Shown here piece after piece: positions 1 to 30,718 of a DNA stretch of 64,000 nucleotides. A program made the translations under genes and the position numbers. The DNA is from Hetaerina americana (taxonomy: Eukaryota; Arthropoda; Insecta; Odonata; Calopterygidae), in the NCBI GenBank assembly GCA_022747635.1, contig JAKTNV010000063.1:1984001-2048000 (forward strand), written 5' to 3'. Below the pieces are notes generated by a model that worked only from the letters and a program-made list of their open reading frames with translations, was not told the origin of the DNA and made no database searches. The stretch's first letter is position 1. Every line of letters starts with the position of its first letter.

Positions 1-44
1 CCATCACCTAAACAACATAGACAGTACCTGAAACAAATGGCTAG

Positions 45-19869
<19,825 letters not shown>

Positions 19870-19972
19870 TGAAACAGGGATATCTGGGATATCTTGCTAA
19901 ATTGTTGTCATCAAGTACCGTTGAGAGCCATGAGGCTACGTGGGGGGGAAATTTGGGATCGTAGCAGGCCGA

Positions 19973-19978
19973 AATAAA
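19973..19978 (+). promoter_or_regulatory. Probable PPP4R3 polyadenylation signal
   Basis: AATAAA 104 bp after the PPP4R3 stop codon, the first canonical signal downstream, implying a short 3' UTR if used. Confidence 0.6.
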
Positions 19979-19989
19979 TGTGCTTGTGG

Positions 19990-22857
19990 TGCGACCAAAT
20001 ATCTTATGTGTGCCTGTTTTTCTGAGCTGACCAAGTGTGGATGTGTGAATGTTTTGACGGCTTGATGTTGCATCTCATTACCCTAAATTGTTAGGGTACA
20101 CAAATTTATTATCTCTCCCTGCCAAGATACAAAAAAAAGGTTTTGAGTTTGTGTAGGGGCAATCCCTTTGTGCGGTTGTGCATAGAGAAAGCACAAGGGA
20201 TTGAAGTGCACCACGTACATGCACCTTGCGGTCATGCAAGGGTGTTTTAGTTGTCTCTCCAAGGCAATAGTTGTTGGGCAACCATTGTCTCTCCATCCGC
20301 CTGCCTCTCTCACCATAGCACAGAGGACCAGGCGTAACCCTGGAAATTCAAAAAAAAATTCTTTTTCCATTGAAGTATGCCAGTGAAAAGCACAGGTTCA
20401 CACAGGTGCAATGGACTGCCTTTCCTGTTTTTTTAATGCTACAGAAATTTAGTCAAATTTAACAATCATTTTTCCGTACGCCCTAGCATAAAACCGCCTC
20501 GAGTGTGTCGAGTTCACATATCACTTGCTAACACTGCACACAAGGAACGTGTCATACTTGTAAGTGTTGGGGATATGTGGAACCTGAAAAGTGGTTTTTG
20601 TCTCTAAAATGTGAGTTTTATTGCATCTGTGTGTTGACAGAGGCTATTCAAATTTATGAGATCAAGTGCTGAAAAAAGGCCAACCATACCCTGCATGTAA
20701 GCCGTGCACATATTCCTCAAAATGTCACTCCTCACCCCATTTCCCTCCTTCCTCAAAATTGGCTGCCAGTGAAATAAATATTGCGGTCCAGAGGGCAGGT
20801 ATGTAAAGTTTTTTTTGGCCTTGGTCCAGGATCCTGGTATTGCTCTTAAGAGAAGAAGTGCTTCTAGCTGCCTCTGGAGTGATGGTTCATATTCACATGT
20901 TGAACTACTTTGTACATGAACATTACCACGCTGGTTGCCTTGGAACTTGAAGTGCATGGGATTTTCATGTAAATTTTTTCAGTGTTCTACACAAGTATAA
21001 ATGAATTCAGAAAACATTCTTTAAGTTAGCATGCTGACATTTCATAATCTTCAAGGGTTGGGATCTAAAAAAATGTGGGATGTATGTGTGGGAAGAAATA
21101 TATGCATATAGAAGGCCTTCTGTAGTGTGGATTTTTCATTGTGTGATTGTGTGCATAAAAGAAGTTGACTGTCTATGACAGCTGTCTTCTCCGATATTAG
21201 GAGTGAGAAAGTGTTTATGGTTTTCACCTGGTTCGTTTTGGTGGTGAGTGTAATATAGGCCATGAGGCTCTGGTAACGTTATATTGACTCAAAAGTGGCA
21301 GTAAGGGACATTCGTTGTACCTCTTTACCAGGGCTGTGATAGACGTTAGGCTTGTGAACTGTATCCCAGTAGAGCCAAATAGGTTCTCATAGTTACAAAT
21401 TAGGGAGTGGGTTTCTACTGTAGAAGCTGTAGCCATTTTTGCTGTTTGGTCATTTTGTTAAAAAAATTCATACCATAGTGAAAAAAGGGAAAAATTATAT
21501 CCTATTGGATAAAATGACTTGTTCCTACATTAATGTTGTGTATTCTGTCCCATTAGGCAATGTACCATGATCAAATCTATTCTTGAGTTCAGTATTGTTG
21601 ATTACCCAAGATGTGAAGTAACTGTAGGAATGATTATTTTAATTGGCTCATTCACCAATTTTTATGAGCCATGTTGAACATTGTTATTCATCTTAATAAG
21701 TACAATGTGTGGACTTTTAAAAAAGTGACATTTATTGAATGAACTATATCATTACATATAATTTTATTTTATTTATCATGTGGGATTTAACTGTTAACAT
21801 GCCTACTTACCGTGTCACTTAAAAAGAAGTTCACCACTATGAAAACATTACATTCACTTGCTCATAAATTTGCACAAAATATATATTTTTATTTGGGTAA
21901 ACTTCCCAAACTAATGTTTCAAACAAAAGGTTTAGGTAATAATTTTACAACATTTATTAATTTGCAAATTTTATTTAGCAACTTCACTGACGTGGGACTT
22001 GTGTGTCAAACTTGTTATTCCCATTCATGTGTGTCATGTGAGCATTAGTGCCCTCAAAAATGGGGACTCCAAAATTGTCCTTTCTTATTTGTTTCAAACA
22101 TGAAGATCATTCAGTGCTGTGCAATGCTCACTGCATGTGAAAATTGCAGGTCACCATTATATTATTTATTGGGAGTTTTATGTGGGAAAGTTCCTTTAAT
22201 TGGATATGGTACACCAAATTGAAATCAGCCGAACATATTTTTGTCGTAGTACACTCGCATAGCCCTGGGAGCTCCCTTTTGAGTGTATGACGCATAATGG
22301 TGTGGGGGGATGCAAATAAACACTCTTCTGCAGCAGCCTGTCTCTTCTTTAGCTACCTGTTACAACAGATTGAGGGTAATAGATAACTCAGTGGCCTTCT
22401 GTGCTGTTTTTGATGCTGGCTGAATTGGTTATTTTGTTACCCTCTTCATTATCAACATCATCATCTTCTTCTTTCTGATAACATTTAGCAAATATAATAG
22501 TGAAATTCATGTTTTGTAGAATCATCAAAAAGGGACTTTTTGATTGTACATTGTAATCAAGTTATATTCCTGAATAAAAAAATTTATGTACAGCGGTTCT
22601 TGTAGCAAACTTTTGAATAGTACCTTTAAATGACCCCGTGTCGTTGGCTTTTGGGTGGCCCTTGATAACATTTACTTTTAAACTTCCTGGCTTGTTTCTA
22701 TTACAATTGAGGATAAAATATTAGATGAAAAATCTTACTTAATTTGGTGTGTTTTATGACCATTTCACAGTTTGTCAAGAATGCAATCTTCATATAATAT
22801 TATTTTCTCAGTGCTACTCACCAATAACAGAATTCTTTACCGAGTGGCTCAATAAAG
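19990..22857. other. Intergenic stretch, nothing recognised
   Basis: 2.9 kb downstream of PPP4R3. Several chance open frames of 60-117 codons occur here (for example around 20100-20370 and 20604-20957), but none resembles a known family and none has supporting splice context. No repeat ends found. Confidence 0.5.
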
Positions 22858-22859
22858 TA

Positions 22860-23612
22860 CGAGGGTCATCCGGAAAGTAGTACCCGTTCGTGAAATAAAG
22901 ACACAAAAGTAAATATTAACAAACATAAAAAATTTTATTTGAAAGACGATACTTTAAACTACTTCTCAACATAATCTCCAAGCAAATTAAGGCATTTGTC
23001 ATAACGTGTGACAAGTTTCTGTATTCCTGCTGCATAGTCCTTCGCCGCCAGCTCATTGAGATACGCGAGGGACCCATCTTGCACAAATTTTTGCATAATG
23101 CAGATGGTGTTTAACAATTTCATGAACAATTGTTCGAGAAACATTGGGAAAATGCTCACAGATGTCATCAATTGTGACGCGCCGATCGTTCCTCACGAAT
23201 TCGTCAACTGAGCTCACCAGTTGGTCTGTAATGACAGACGGTCTCCCCGAACGCTCATCGTCGTGTGTGTTCCCCCTCCCCATGTTGAAGTTGCGACACC
23301 ACCGCCGAACAGACGACTCGTCCATTACATTGTCTCCATACACCTCCTTTAATTGGCGATGAATATCACATGGGCGAACGTTTCTTGCATTGAGGAATTT
23401 AATCACTGCCCTCACTTCACAACTGGCGGCGTTCTCAATTTTTTTAAACATTGTAAACAATCACAGAAACAACACAGGCAATGCTAGCGTCATGCAACTT
23501 GGCTCAGAGAAGGCAGACAAGCCACTGAAGCTATCTGACCTCGTCCAGCGGCTACTCGCGTCGTCAGCACTTCATGCGGCACGAACGGGTACTACTTTCC
23601 GGATGACCCTCG
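22860..23612 (-). mobile_element. 753-bp mariner deletion derivative, copy 3
   Basis: Third 753-bp copy, in the PPP4R3-CFAP36 intergenic region. TA flanks lie at 22858-22859 and 23613-23614. Both TIRs match the consensus start CGAGGGTCATCCGG. The 135-codon frame (23460-23053) is intact and identical in protein to copies 1 and 2. A few substitutions outside the frame (for example CATGCAACTT for CACGCAACTT) distinguish it. Confidence 0.93.
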
Positions 23613-23924
23613 TATAAACAAAATTCACACCAGTGTTGAGCAAATAGGCTGCTCTTGTGTATATTGATAGGGAGGTTTGCTGAGATGTTATTGCATCACA
23701 CCATTATATTTATATTTCCCAATATGCTAGTTTTTAAAAATTTAATAAGTGCTTGGAGAACTTTAAATTTAAGTGTCCAAAATAGGAATATTAATGGGAA
23801 TCGTAAATACATCGTAATTGCTATAAAAGATACCTTGCTTCAATTAAATATTAATTTGAGTCATTTCAATGAGTATCCTTTCCTTCAGTCTAAGTGGACT
23901 GATTCGTAGCTTCTATGATAAAGG

Positions 23925-25200
23925 AATCTGGCCGGAAGACTGAGATTAGTATTTGTTCCTTTTTGACAAAAGGTAAAGACTACATCATGAGAGGATTACA
24001 GAACAATAAGTTTGATTTACCAAGCAGCTGTAGTGGTTCTTAGAATCATCAACAAAAGGATGGAGAGCAGGGCAAATGATTACTTAGAGGGTTAATCAGT
24101 TTGGGTTTACAAAGGGGAGAGGTACATGTGATGCCATTGCATTAATGAGATTATTAGTCGAGAGGAATATGGAATACAATCAGGTGGTATTTGCCTCTCG
24201 TAGATTTCAATAAAGTGTTTGATAGAGTGAATTGGGAAATACTAATGAGGAAATTGAAGAAAAAAGGAATAGATTGGAGGGACAGGAGGCTAACCCGCAA
24301 CCTGTACATGTCTCAGACTGCTTAGGTGTGAGTTGGGAACAGGGAGTCCAGATGGGCAGTGTTAGGAAGAGGTGTAAGGCAGGATTGCCGATTATCAAAG
24401 ATTATCTGTGTGTATAGGAAATGATTAAAGAGGCATGGGAAGAACTGGAGGTAAGAATGAAAGTGGGCGGGGAATTCGTAAAATCAGTTAGGTTTGCTTA
24501 TGACCAAGCTTTAGTTTGTCAGTCGGCCAAGGGGTTGCAAGCATTGCTGAGTGAATTGGAAATTCAGTGCGACAGGTATGGGATGAGAATCAATATTAAT
24601 AAAACAAAGGTTATGCGATTTTCTAGAAAGAAAAAGGCTAAGCTAAACATTAAAATAGGAGGGCAAAAACTAGAGTAGGTAGAACAGTTTACGTATCTCG
24701 GAAGTGTTTTGGACCAACACGGTCAAATTAGTAGGGACGTAAGGAGTAGAATTGCGCTAGGCATAGAGGCTTTCACAAGGAAGAGAGAGTTGATGAGAGG
24801 GACGTTGAGTAAGGATATTAAGAAAAGACTCGTAAAAACTTTGATATGGAGCGTAGCTATGTATGGTGCGGAAACGTGGTAATTGAAACAGGAGGATAGA
24901 TGTAGACTGGAGGCTTTTGAAACATGGGTGTGGAGAAGAATGGAGAAGGTGAAATGGACAGAGAAGAAAACAAATGAGGAAGTACTTGGTATGGTGGGCG
25001 AAGATTTGGGTCTGTTGGGAGAAATCCTATGGAGGCAGGAAAAGTGGATGAAGGGGGTAATGACCGGCAGTGGTATGTTGAAGACTATGAATGAGGAGGT
25101 AATGTTTGGCGAAAGAGAAAAGGGCAGGAATAGGATAGGGATGTTGGACGGGATGAAGGGAGGAAGGAAGTACACAAAGATGAAGATAGCCTTGCTGTAG
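23925..25200 (+). mobile_element. Non-LTR retrotransposon fragment (RT and C-terminus), family A copy 1
   Basis: Reverse transcriptase sequence with stops and frame breaks: a KGRGT...DAIALMRLL stretch (about 24115), VDFNKVFDRVNW (24202-24237), then the active-site box, where the expected FADD reads FAYD (about 24497). Downstream comes the family's conserved C-terminal region: LGSVLDQHGQ, MYGAETW and FETWVWRRMEKVKW, to a stop at 25198. The 5' end is truncated. Close relatives lie at 59765-60420 and 31430-31850. Confidence 0.85.
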
Positions 25201-25403
25201 ACTCGGCTGTTGGGTTTTTTTTGTTAAGAGAAACAAAATATTTATTTGGTTGTTGTCCCCATTCAAAACCTACCTTAACTGGTAGATTACCTTATTATAA
25301 TAATCCTTCACTTATGGGCATTCTGCAAAGTTTTAAATGAGTCAACAAAATTTGTGTTGGATTGATAATTTGTCATTTATCCTTTTTATATCTGTTAATA
25401 TTA

Positions 25404-25650
25404 GGGTATGTGCTAGTCCAGGGGTAGATAGTTGGTACTGACCAGAGGGCCGGAGTTTAATTCCTGGGCACCCTTGGCTTCACCCTAGCTGTGCAATTTT
25501 TTTGGGTACCTGAGTTACATGGGAATCCATAGGGGTCACAGGGAAAGGAACTGACCACCCTACCCTGATGTGTGAATTTCACATGCCATTGGGCTTAGTA
25601 TTGGGTGAGCTCTACCCTTGTATATTAAACCGACCTTCTGGTTATTAACT
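25404..25650 (+). mobile_element. tRNA-derived SINE, family 1, copy 2
   Basis: A + strand copy of the SINE seen at 9674 and 44570. The head is GTATGTGCTAGTCCAGGGGT with a degenerate box B, GGAGTTTAATTCCTGG. The body carries CACCCTTGGCTTCACCCTAG and TTCACATGCC, ending in the TTCTGGTTATTAAC block. Confidence 0.75.
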
Positions 25651-26654
25651 TTTTATTTCTATCTACTTATATATACCTTGTCATTTAAGCAAAATCATTG
25701 CCGCTGTCTTTGATTTCATATAGGTACCTGCCCTGAATTACAAAAAAATAACTACCCAACTCGAAATATGAGTGTGGAGTGCACTTTTTGGGGTCCATAG
25801 GAAATGAAAATTAGGACTAGGCAAGGGAAAATAATTTCTTTGATGACAGAACAGTTGGTACAAGGGTGAAATACAAGTTAGTGGTTTACTGTAGGAAAAT
25901 AATAAAAGCCATGTGTACAAGGCACAAGGTGCAAATTTAGTAATGTAAATTTCAGTAGCTTTTAAATAGAAAAAAAACAAGGCAAAATGCATTAGTTTGG
26001 TCAAGCTTCAGCATCAATAAATGAAAAATTCAATTCAGGCTGACAAAAATTCTCTGCAAACAAAGGAAAATAGAAACGTTTGTGCTTCATTGACGAATAA
26101 CTGTTGATTTCTTTAAGATACATTAGACACTTGCAAAGTCACATCCATCAAGTCACTAATTCTTGTCATGAAATTTCACAAACATTAAAGAAAAATACAG
26201 GAGTGAAACTGCATAAAAGTTTTCAAAGTAATAATATTTCAGAGTTGTTTTGGATCTTCCCCATAGCAGTTAAAATGTCACACCATGAGGTTTGAAGTAA
26301 AGGATCATTCAACTGGGGCTCACAGTTAAATGTTTGTAGTCCTTAGTCAACCCTTGATCTGTTAAAAAATATTTGAATAACTTAGAGTTGGTATATGTAT
26401 TGATATGTTGTCATACATATTGACCATCAAGTATTGACACTGATTATCATTGTTACTGTTATTGGCACTGATATGAAGTTATCTGTTTGTGGTGGCATTT
26501 TCATTAGCCTGAACATAGTAGTTTTTTATTTGTGGACACTAAAAGCTAATCCAATGCATAGTTCCTATTTTTGATATATTTGCAAATTTTTCTCTATTAA
26601 ATGCATTCTAGTAAGACTTACATTTATAAATTATCATGTGTTTACTCCATACTT
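25651..26654. other. Intergenic stretch, nothing recognised
   Basis: AT-rich, about 1 kb, no homology or repeat boundary seen. Confidence 0.5.
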
Positions 26655-27140
26655 AAAGCATGCAGAATCTGCATGTATGCCCAATACTTAAATTACTGGT
26701 GCTGGTATGTGGACAATGTGTATCGACAGGGGCAGTGAGACAAATGAACAAGTTTTTATCTGTATTAAATTCCACTGACAAAAAAATCCAATTCACAAGT
26801 GAGTTCGAGAGAGAAGGAACACTTAATTTCCTGGATTTGTCTGTCAAAATAAGCAATTGAAAATTCTATTTGCCTATCTTTTGGAAACAGGCCCAGGAAT
26901 AATACATGCTCGTTCCATATACCACATTACTAACAACGATTACTCCCCAAGGAAAAAGTCAAAGCTGTCTTTTACAACAGACACATGCTCAAAGACATTT
27001 TGGGAATCAACAAAGACAGATTAGACATCTTACAACAAAGTGGAGTTCACCAACTCTGCAGTGATGACTAATGCCATGTATATTGGGTAGAATGGGAGGA
27101 TATTCAACATTAGAACCAAACAATAGCTCATTAACCAGAC
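26655..27140 (+). mobile_element. Penelope-like element fragment (RT end and GIY-YIG start)
   Basis: In broken frames, WYVDNVYRQG (about 26705) resembles the Penelope RT active-site region (normally Y/FVDD). It is followed by QFTSEFEREGTLNFLDLSVK, the expected block after it. Further on come DRLDILQQSGV and a CHVYW...G stretch like the start of a GIY-YIG nuclease. Family knowledge: Penelope-like elements pair an RT with a GIY-YIG endonuclease in this order. The catalytic DD reads DN and frames shift, so the copy is dead. Confidence 0.55.
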
Positions 27141-27383
27141 CCCTCTGGTTGATTAACTATTGTACCCTTCCTACTCTCCCGTTCTATGCTCTCCATTTGC
27201 CCAACCATATCATTCGACCACACAGTGCTCTCACACCCTTGTGAGGGTTCCGATAGTCCTCCATTTGTACCCTAACTTGTCTTCTTCAACACCACCTGCC
27301 CCTTCTTTCTGTGTATATATACCTGGCTTTTTGATTTATCCTCACTTGATGGCCACACACAGGTGAAACCATGGTCATTTAGA

Positions 27384-27498
27384 ATATTGAAATGTAATGA
27401 AATAATTGACTTTGTAATTCCACACACTTTTTTTGTTTTTGACAAATTCCAAAAGTGTGTGGAATTACAAAGTCAATTATTTCATTACATTTCAATAT
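27384..27498. repeat. Perfect 48-bp-arm hairpin
   Basis: Arms 27384-27431 and 27451-27498 are exact reverse complements over 48 bp, separated by a 19-nt spacer. The outer end begins ATATTGAAATGTAATGAAAT. No TIR-like termini, target duplication or coding content is evident. The lack of any mismatch argues for recent origin or for maintenance. Confidence 0.95.
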
Positions 27499-27499
27499 G

Positions 27500-28349
27500 T
27501 TATGCAAATTCCACAAAGTTACGCCTGAGACAACAAATTTCAAAAGTCATTTAGAATAATTAATAATTGTGGCATTGCTGTTTCATTTTATCTTTACAGA
27601 AGCCCAAAGTTTGGTTTTGATGGGCAAGGATCAAGCTCACCCAAAACTAAGCCATCAGGTATGTGGAATCCACACGATCAGTAGAGGAGGGGCAGTTCCA
27701 TTTACTTAAGCGGGTGCCTACAATTTTAATTTCCCATGAAGTTCCAGTAACCAGAATATCATCACATGTTTTTATAATTGGGTCTTTCTAGAGTGTCACG
27801 TGGGATACCGATAATTAGCTGAGCACTATCCACTTTCTGAATATCTATGTTTTGTGCATTTATTTCCCACAAAAACTTATCTGTGAGAGTTTATGAAACA
27901 TGAAGCTATGCATAGCTCTAATTACACGATGAAGGACAGAAAACAGTTTTGCCTCATTCCCCAACAGTCTGCATTTCTCTCCCCACCAATTGGTGGTTGT
28001 CATGACCCAGCCAAGAGGAGAAATTTTACTCATGTGGGTGAAAATGTTGTCACCCATATCTTAGCTATCCACTTGGGAAGAGGAGGGACCTGTTGGTGAT
28101 TCATTGTAAGGCTCAAAAGAATTGTTTACCAATATCAATGTTCATCATCTTAATGCTCATTCCATCAGATTGATCCTCCTTATATTTGCAAGGATTACTG
28201 TGGGATGCTGTTCTGAGTTAGACTTTCAAATGATTTGTCAGATATAAATGTTTCTATTTTAGGCCATTTGATACAGATTAGAAGGAAAGGAGTAATGCTG
28301 GTTGGGAAAATACAGAAGAAAACCAAACTAATTGATGACATTATTTAAA
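27500..28349. other. Intergenic stretch, one exon-like segment
   Basis: A 62-nt segment at 27599-27660 is bracketed by a good acceptor (TTATCTTTACAG) and donor (CAGGTATGT), but it has no recognisable product and no partner exon. Otherwise nothing seen. Confidence 0.3.
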
Positions 28350-29340
28350 ATCATCAATGAATAAAGTTCCTAAATGAGTCAGATATCAATTAGTATGCAA
28401 ACCCTGATAATACTCAACTACAGCAATGTCAAAAGGTGATAAAAACAGGCAATTTGCATAAAATCCAATGTGTATGGTCTTCACATGGATGGTAGCTATC
28501 CATTTCTCCCAGTTCTTTGATTCCCTCATCATCTTATTGTATTTTCTTTCCATCTTCAGGCTAGCCATCATCTGGCTGCTTCATTCCCTCCATTTTCTTC
28601 CTTCCATAGGATCAAGCAGTAAGAGTTTCTGCCTTAGCTCTACTCTTATGCGTGTATGGAACCTCTTCCTGTTCCTTTAAAATTTCAATATGCTTCCTTC
28701 TTTATCAAACCTTCCAATATCTCGTATTGCCCAGCTCTTTTCCCATGTCTCTCTTGCATGCCCACATTTCAAACATTCATTAATTCTCTTCTCCCTATTT
28801 TAATGTCCATGTATTCACTCCATGCAGTGCGATATTTCAAACCAAATTGTTACCATCCTTTTCCTTGACACTCTATAATGAGAACCTCAACAAAATAAGA
28901 TATTAGAGAGTGCAATTTACATCATGAAGAAAAAAGTAATGACAGCAGGAGTCTAAAGAATAGTGGAGGTGATCATAGAGAAAGACTGGACCCACTACAG
29001 TAATTTAAATACCTTAAGAAGGGCAATAAAATGGAAAGGAAGTTGTAAAGAGATATTAAGTAGAGCACACTAAAGGGAAATAGCTTTTGGTTTATGAAAA
29101 TAACTACCAACAGCCAAAAGAACTAAATAGAACTGAGGTAAACATTTGCTGAATGCTTAACTTCGACCATTATAATACACTGATCATAAATGATCAAAGG
29201 GAATTTATAGAATATCTGGAAAGCAGAGAAATTTATGTGGCTAGGAAGAAGCGAAAATGAAGTTCTGAAAGGAATACATGGAAGAAGAAGTTTTATAAGA
29301 GACATAAGAAAAACCTGTGGTGGCCAGTACATTGATTTCT
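28350..29340. mobile_element. Two decayed non-LTR fragments in opposite orientations
   Basis: On the - strand, 28870-28350 reads ALHGVNTW followed by a MFEMWACKRDMGK-like block, the same position as SVAMYGAETW and FETWVWRRMEK of the LINE at 23925. On the + strand, 28960-29340 reads LNTLRRAIKWKGSCKEILS and later WLGRSENEVLKGIHGRRSF, like a LINE C-terminus. Both have stops. Possibly a tail-to-tail pair of insertions. Confidence 0.4.
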
Positions 29341-29689
29341 CCACACAGCTTTTCTTTTACAACCAAAGATACGGACTGTATATTATTATAGTACTTACCC
29401 GTAGATCGTATGTATTACAAGTTTTTCAATAGGTTGATAATGAAATTCTAGCCCTTGTGACTAATCAATTTCATTGACTTGAAAATTACCCAAGATATGC
29501 ATTCTCGAAGCATTGTGTGTACCCTCCACTTTCCTGTTGATTCCCTAAAACTCCATCGATGTGAACATCATATCAATCTATGTAGGCGAAGATCACCTTG
29601 CTAAGTTTAAAAGTTACGTTAATTCCAAGAATCACAAGCATATCTTCAATGCCATTTTTGTAATACATAGTGCAAATTAGGCACTCTAA

Positions 29690-30060
29690 CCATTCTGGCA
29701 TAACTATTGGGATGATGGTATGATTTGTTATTAGATGCAAATTATAGAGTTCAAAATGGATTTGGCAGTCTAATGAGAGGAGTCATAGTTACTGGTTGTT
29801 GCAGGAGCTTATAGGGTGGCCTCATGAGGCAGAGGAGGAATTTGGAATTTATATCACTCCACAGATACTATAATGATATATTTTCATAATACTATAATGA
29901 CATTAATCTTGCAAAAAGCTCTTTACCATAAACAAAGCCCCCAAGTGAATTGTCTCCAAGAAGATTGAGGTTATATGCGAGCAATTTTAAGATGACAACC
30001 CTGATATCCCTCTAGCTAGTTGAAAGGGTGAGTAGTGCTGAACTGTGCCATTCCCTATCC
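29690..30060 (+). repeat. Old dispersed repeat, copy 2
   Basis: Partner of 7148-7520. Alignable blocks (GATGATGGTA, ATGCAAATTAT, AAAATGGATTT, ATAGTTACTGG) occur in the same order with small indels. Confidence 0.4.
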
Positions 30061-30718
30061 CGCAATCCTTTCTTTTGAGGTAGAACCTTGCAATATGTGG
30101 CCATCATCTCTCTATTTGCAATGGATCATTATTGATTTTCTGTGAAACTTCCCATGTAATCATTCAAATAACCACAGTAATAAGAATTGTTGCATAGGAT
30201 TTATTGATCATCTGAGATTTCTATAAGTTACCAGAGGAATGAAGAAAGTTCTCATTTAATCATTCCATATTTCTTATGACATTTTTTTAGTTTTACTTAG
30301 CATATCAACAATCATTTTCTACATTAGACAGTTATGATTAACTTTTAATTTGAAAGCAAAACTGACATAAAGATAATTATGTAACGGATGTAACAACCAG
30401 ACCACAAGTAAGAATGTGTTATTAAAGCAGTTCTGTAAAGTTGCATTTATGAGCAAAAGGTAATGAAAGTTTGAATAATGGAAAATACTTATTTTTTAAA
30501 AAGCATGACAGTATTTTTTGCATGAAATTTTCTGCCCTTAAAATGGATAAAATGAACATTTGAAAAATGTGCTTTGGATAACAATGCATTGTGCTCATGT
30601 TTCTACGCTCAAGTTATCACACTGTATGCCATGGGTCTGATCAGTAGAACATAAAAGCAGCATATAAGCCACCAATTTAACACAAGATTTTTTATCACCA
30701 GGGATCTCTTGAATGAGT

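Noticed and set aside
20083..20957. Several 70-117-codon frames downstream of PPP4R3
   Set aside because: Unspliced, low similarity to anything known, biased by AT-rich composition and overlapping on both strands.
27599..27660. Possible exon between PPP4R3 and CFAP36
   Set aside because: Good splice-like borders, but in the phase left by the PPP4R3 exon ending at 15234 it reads only KPKVWF then a stop, and no partner exon was found.
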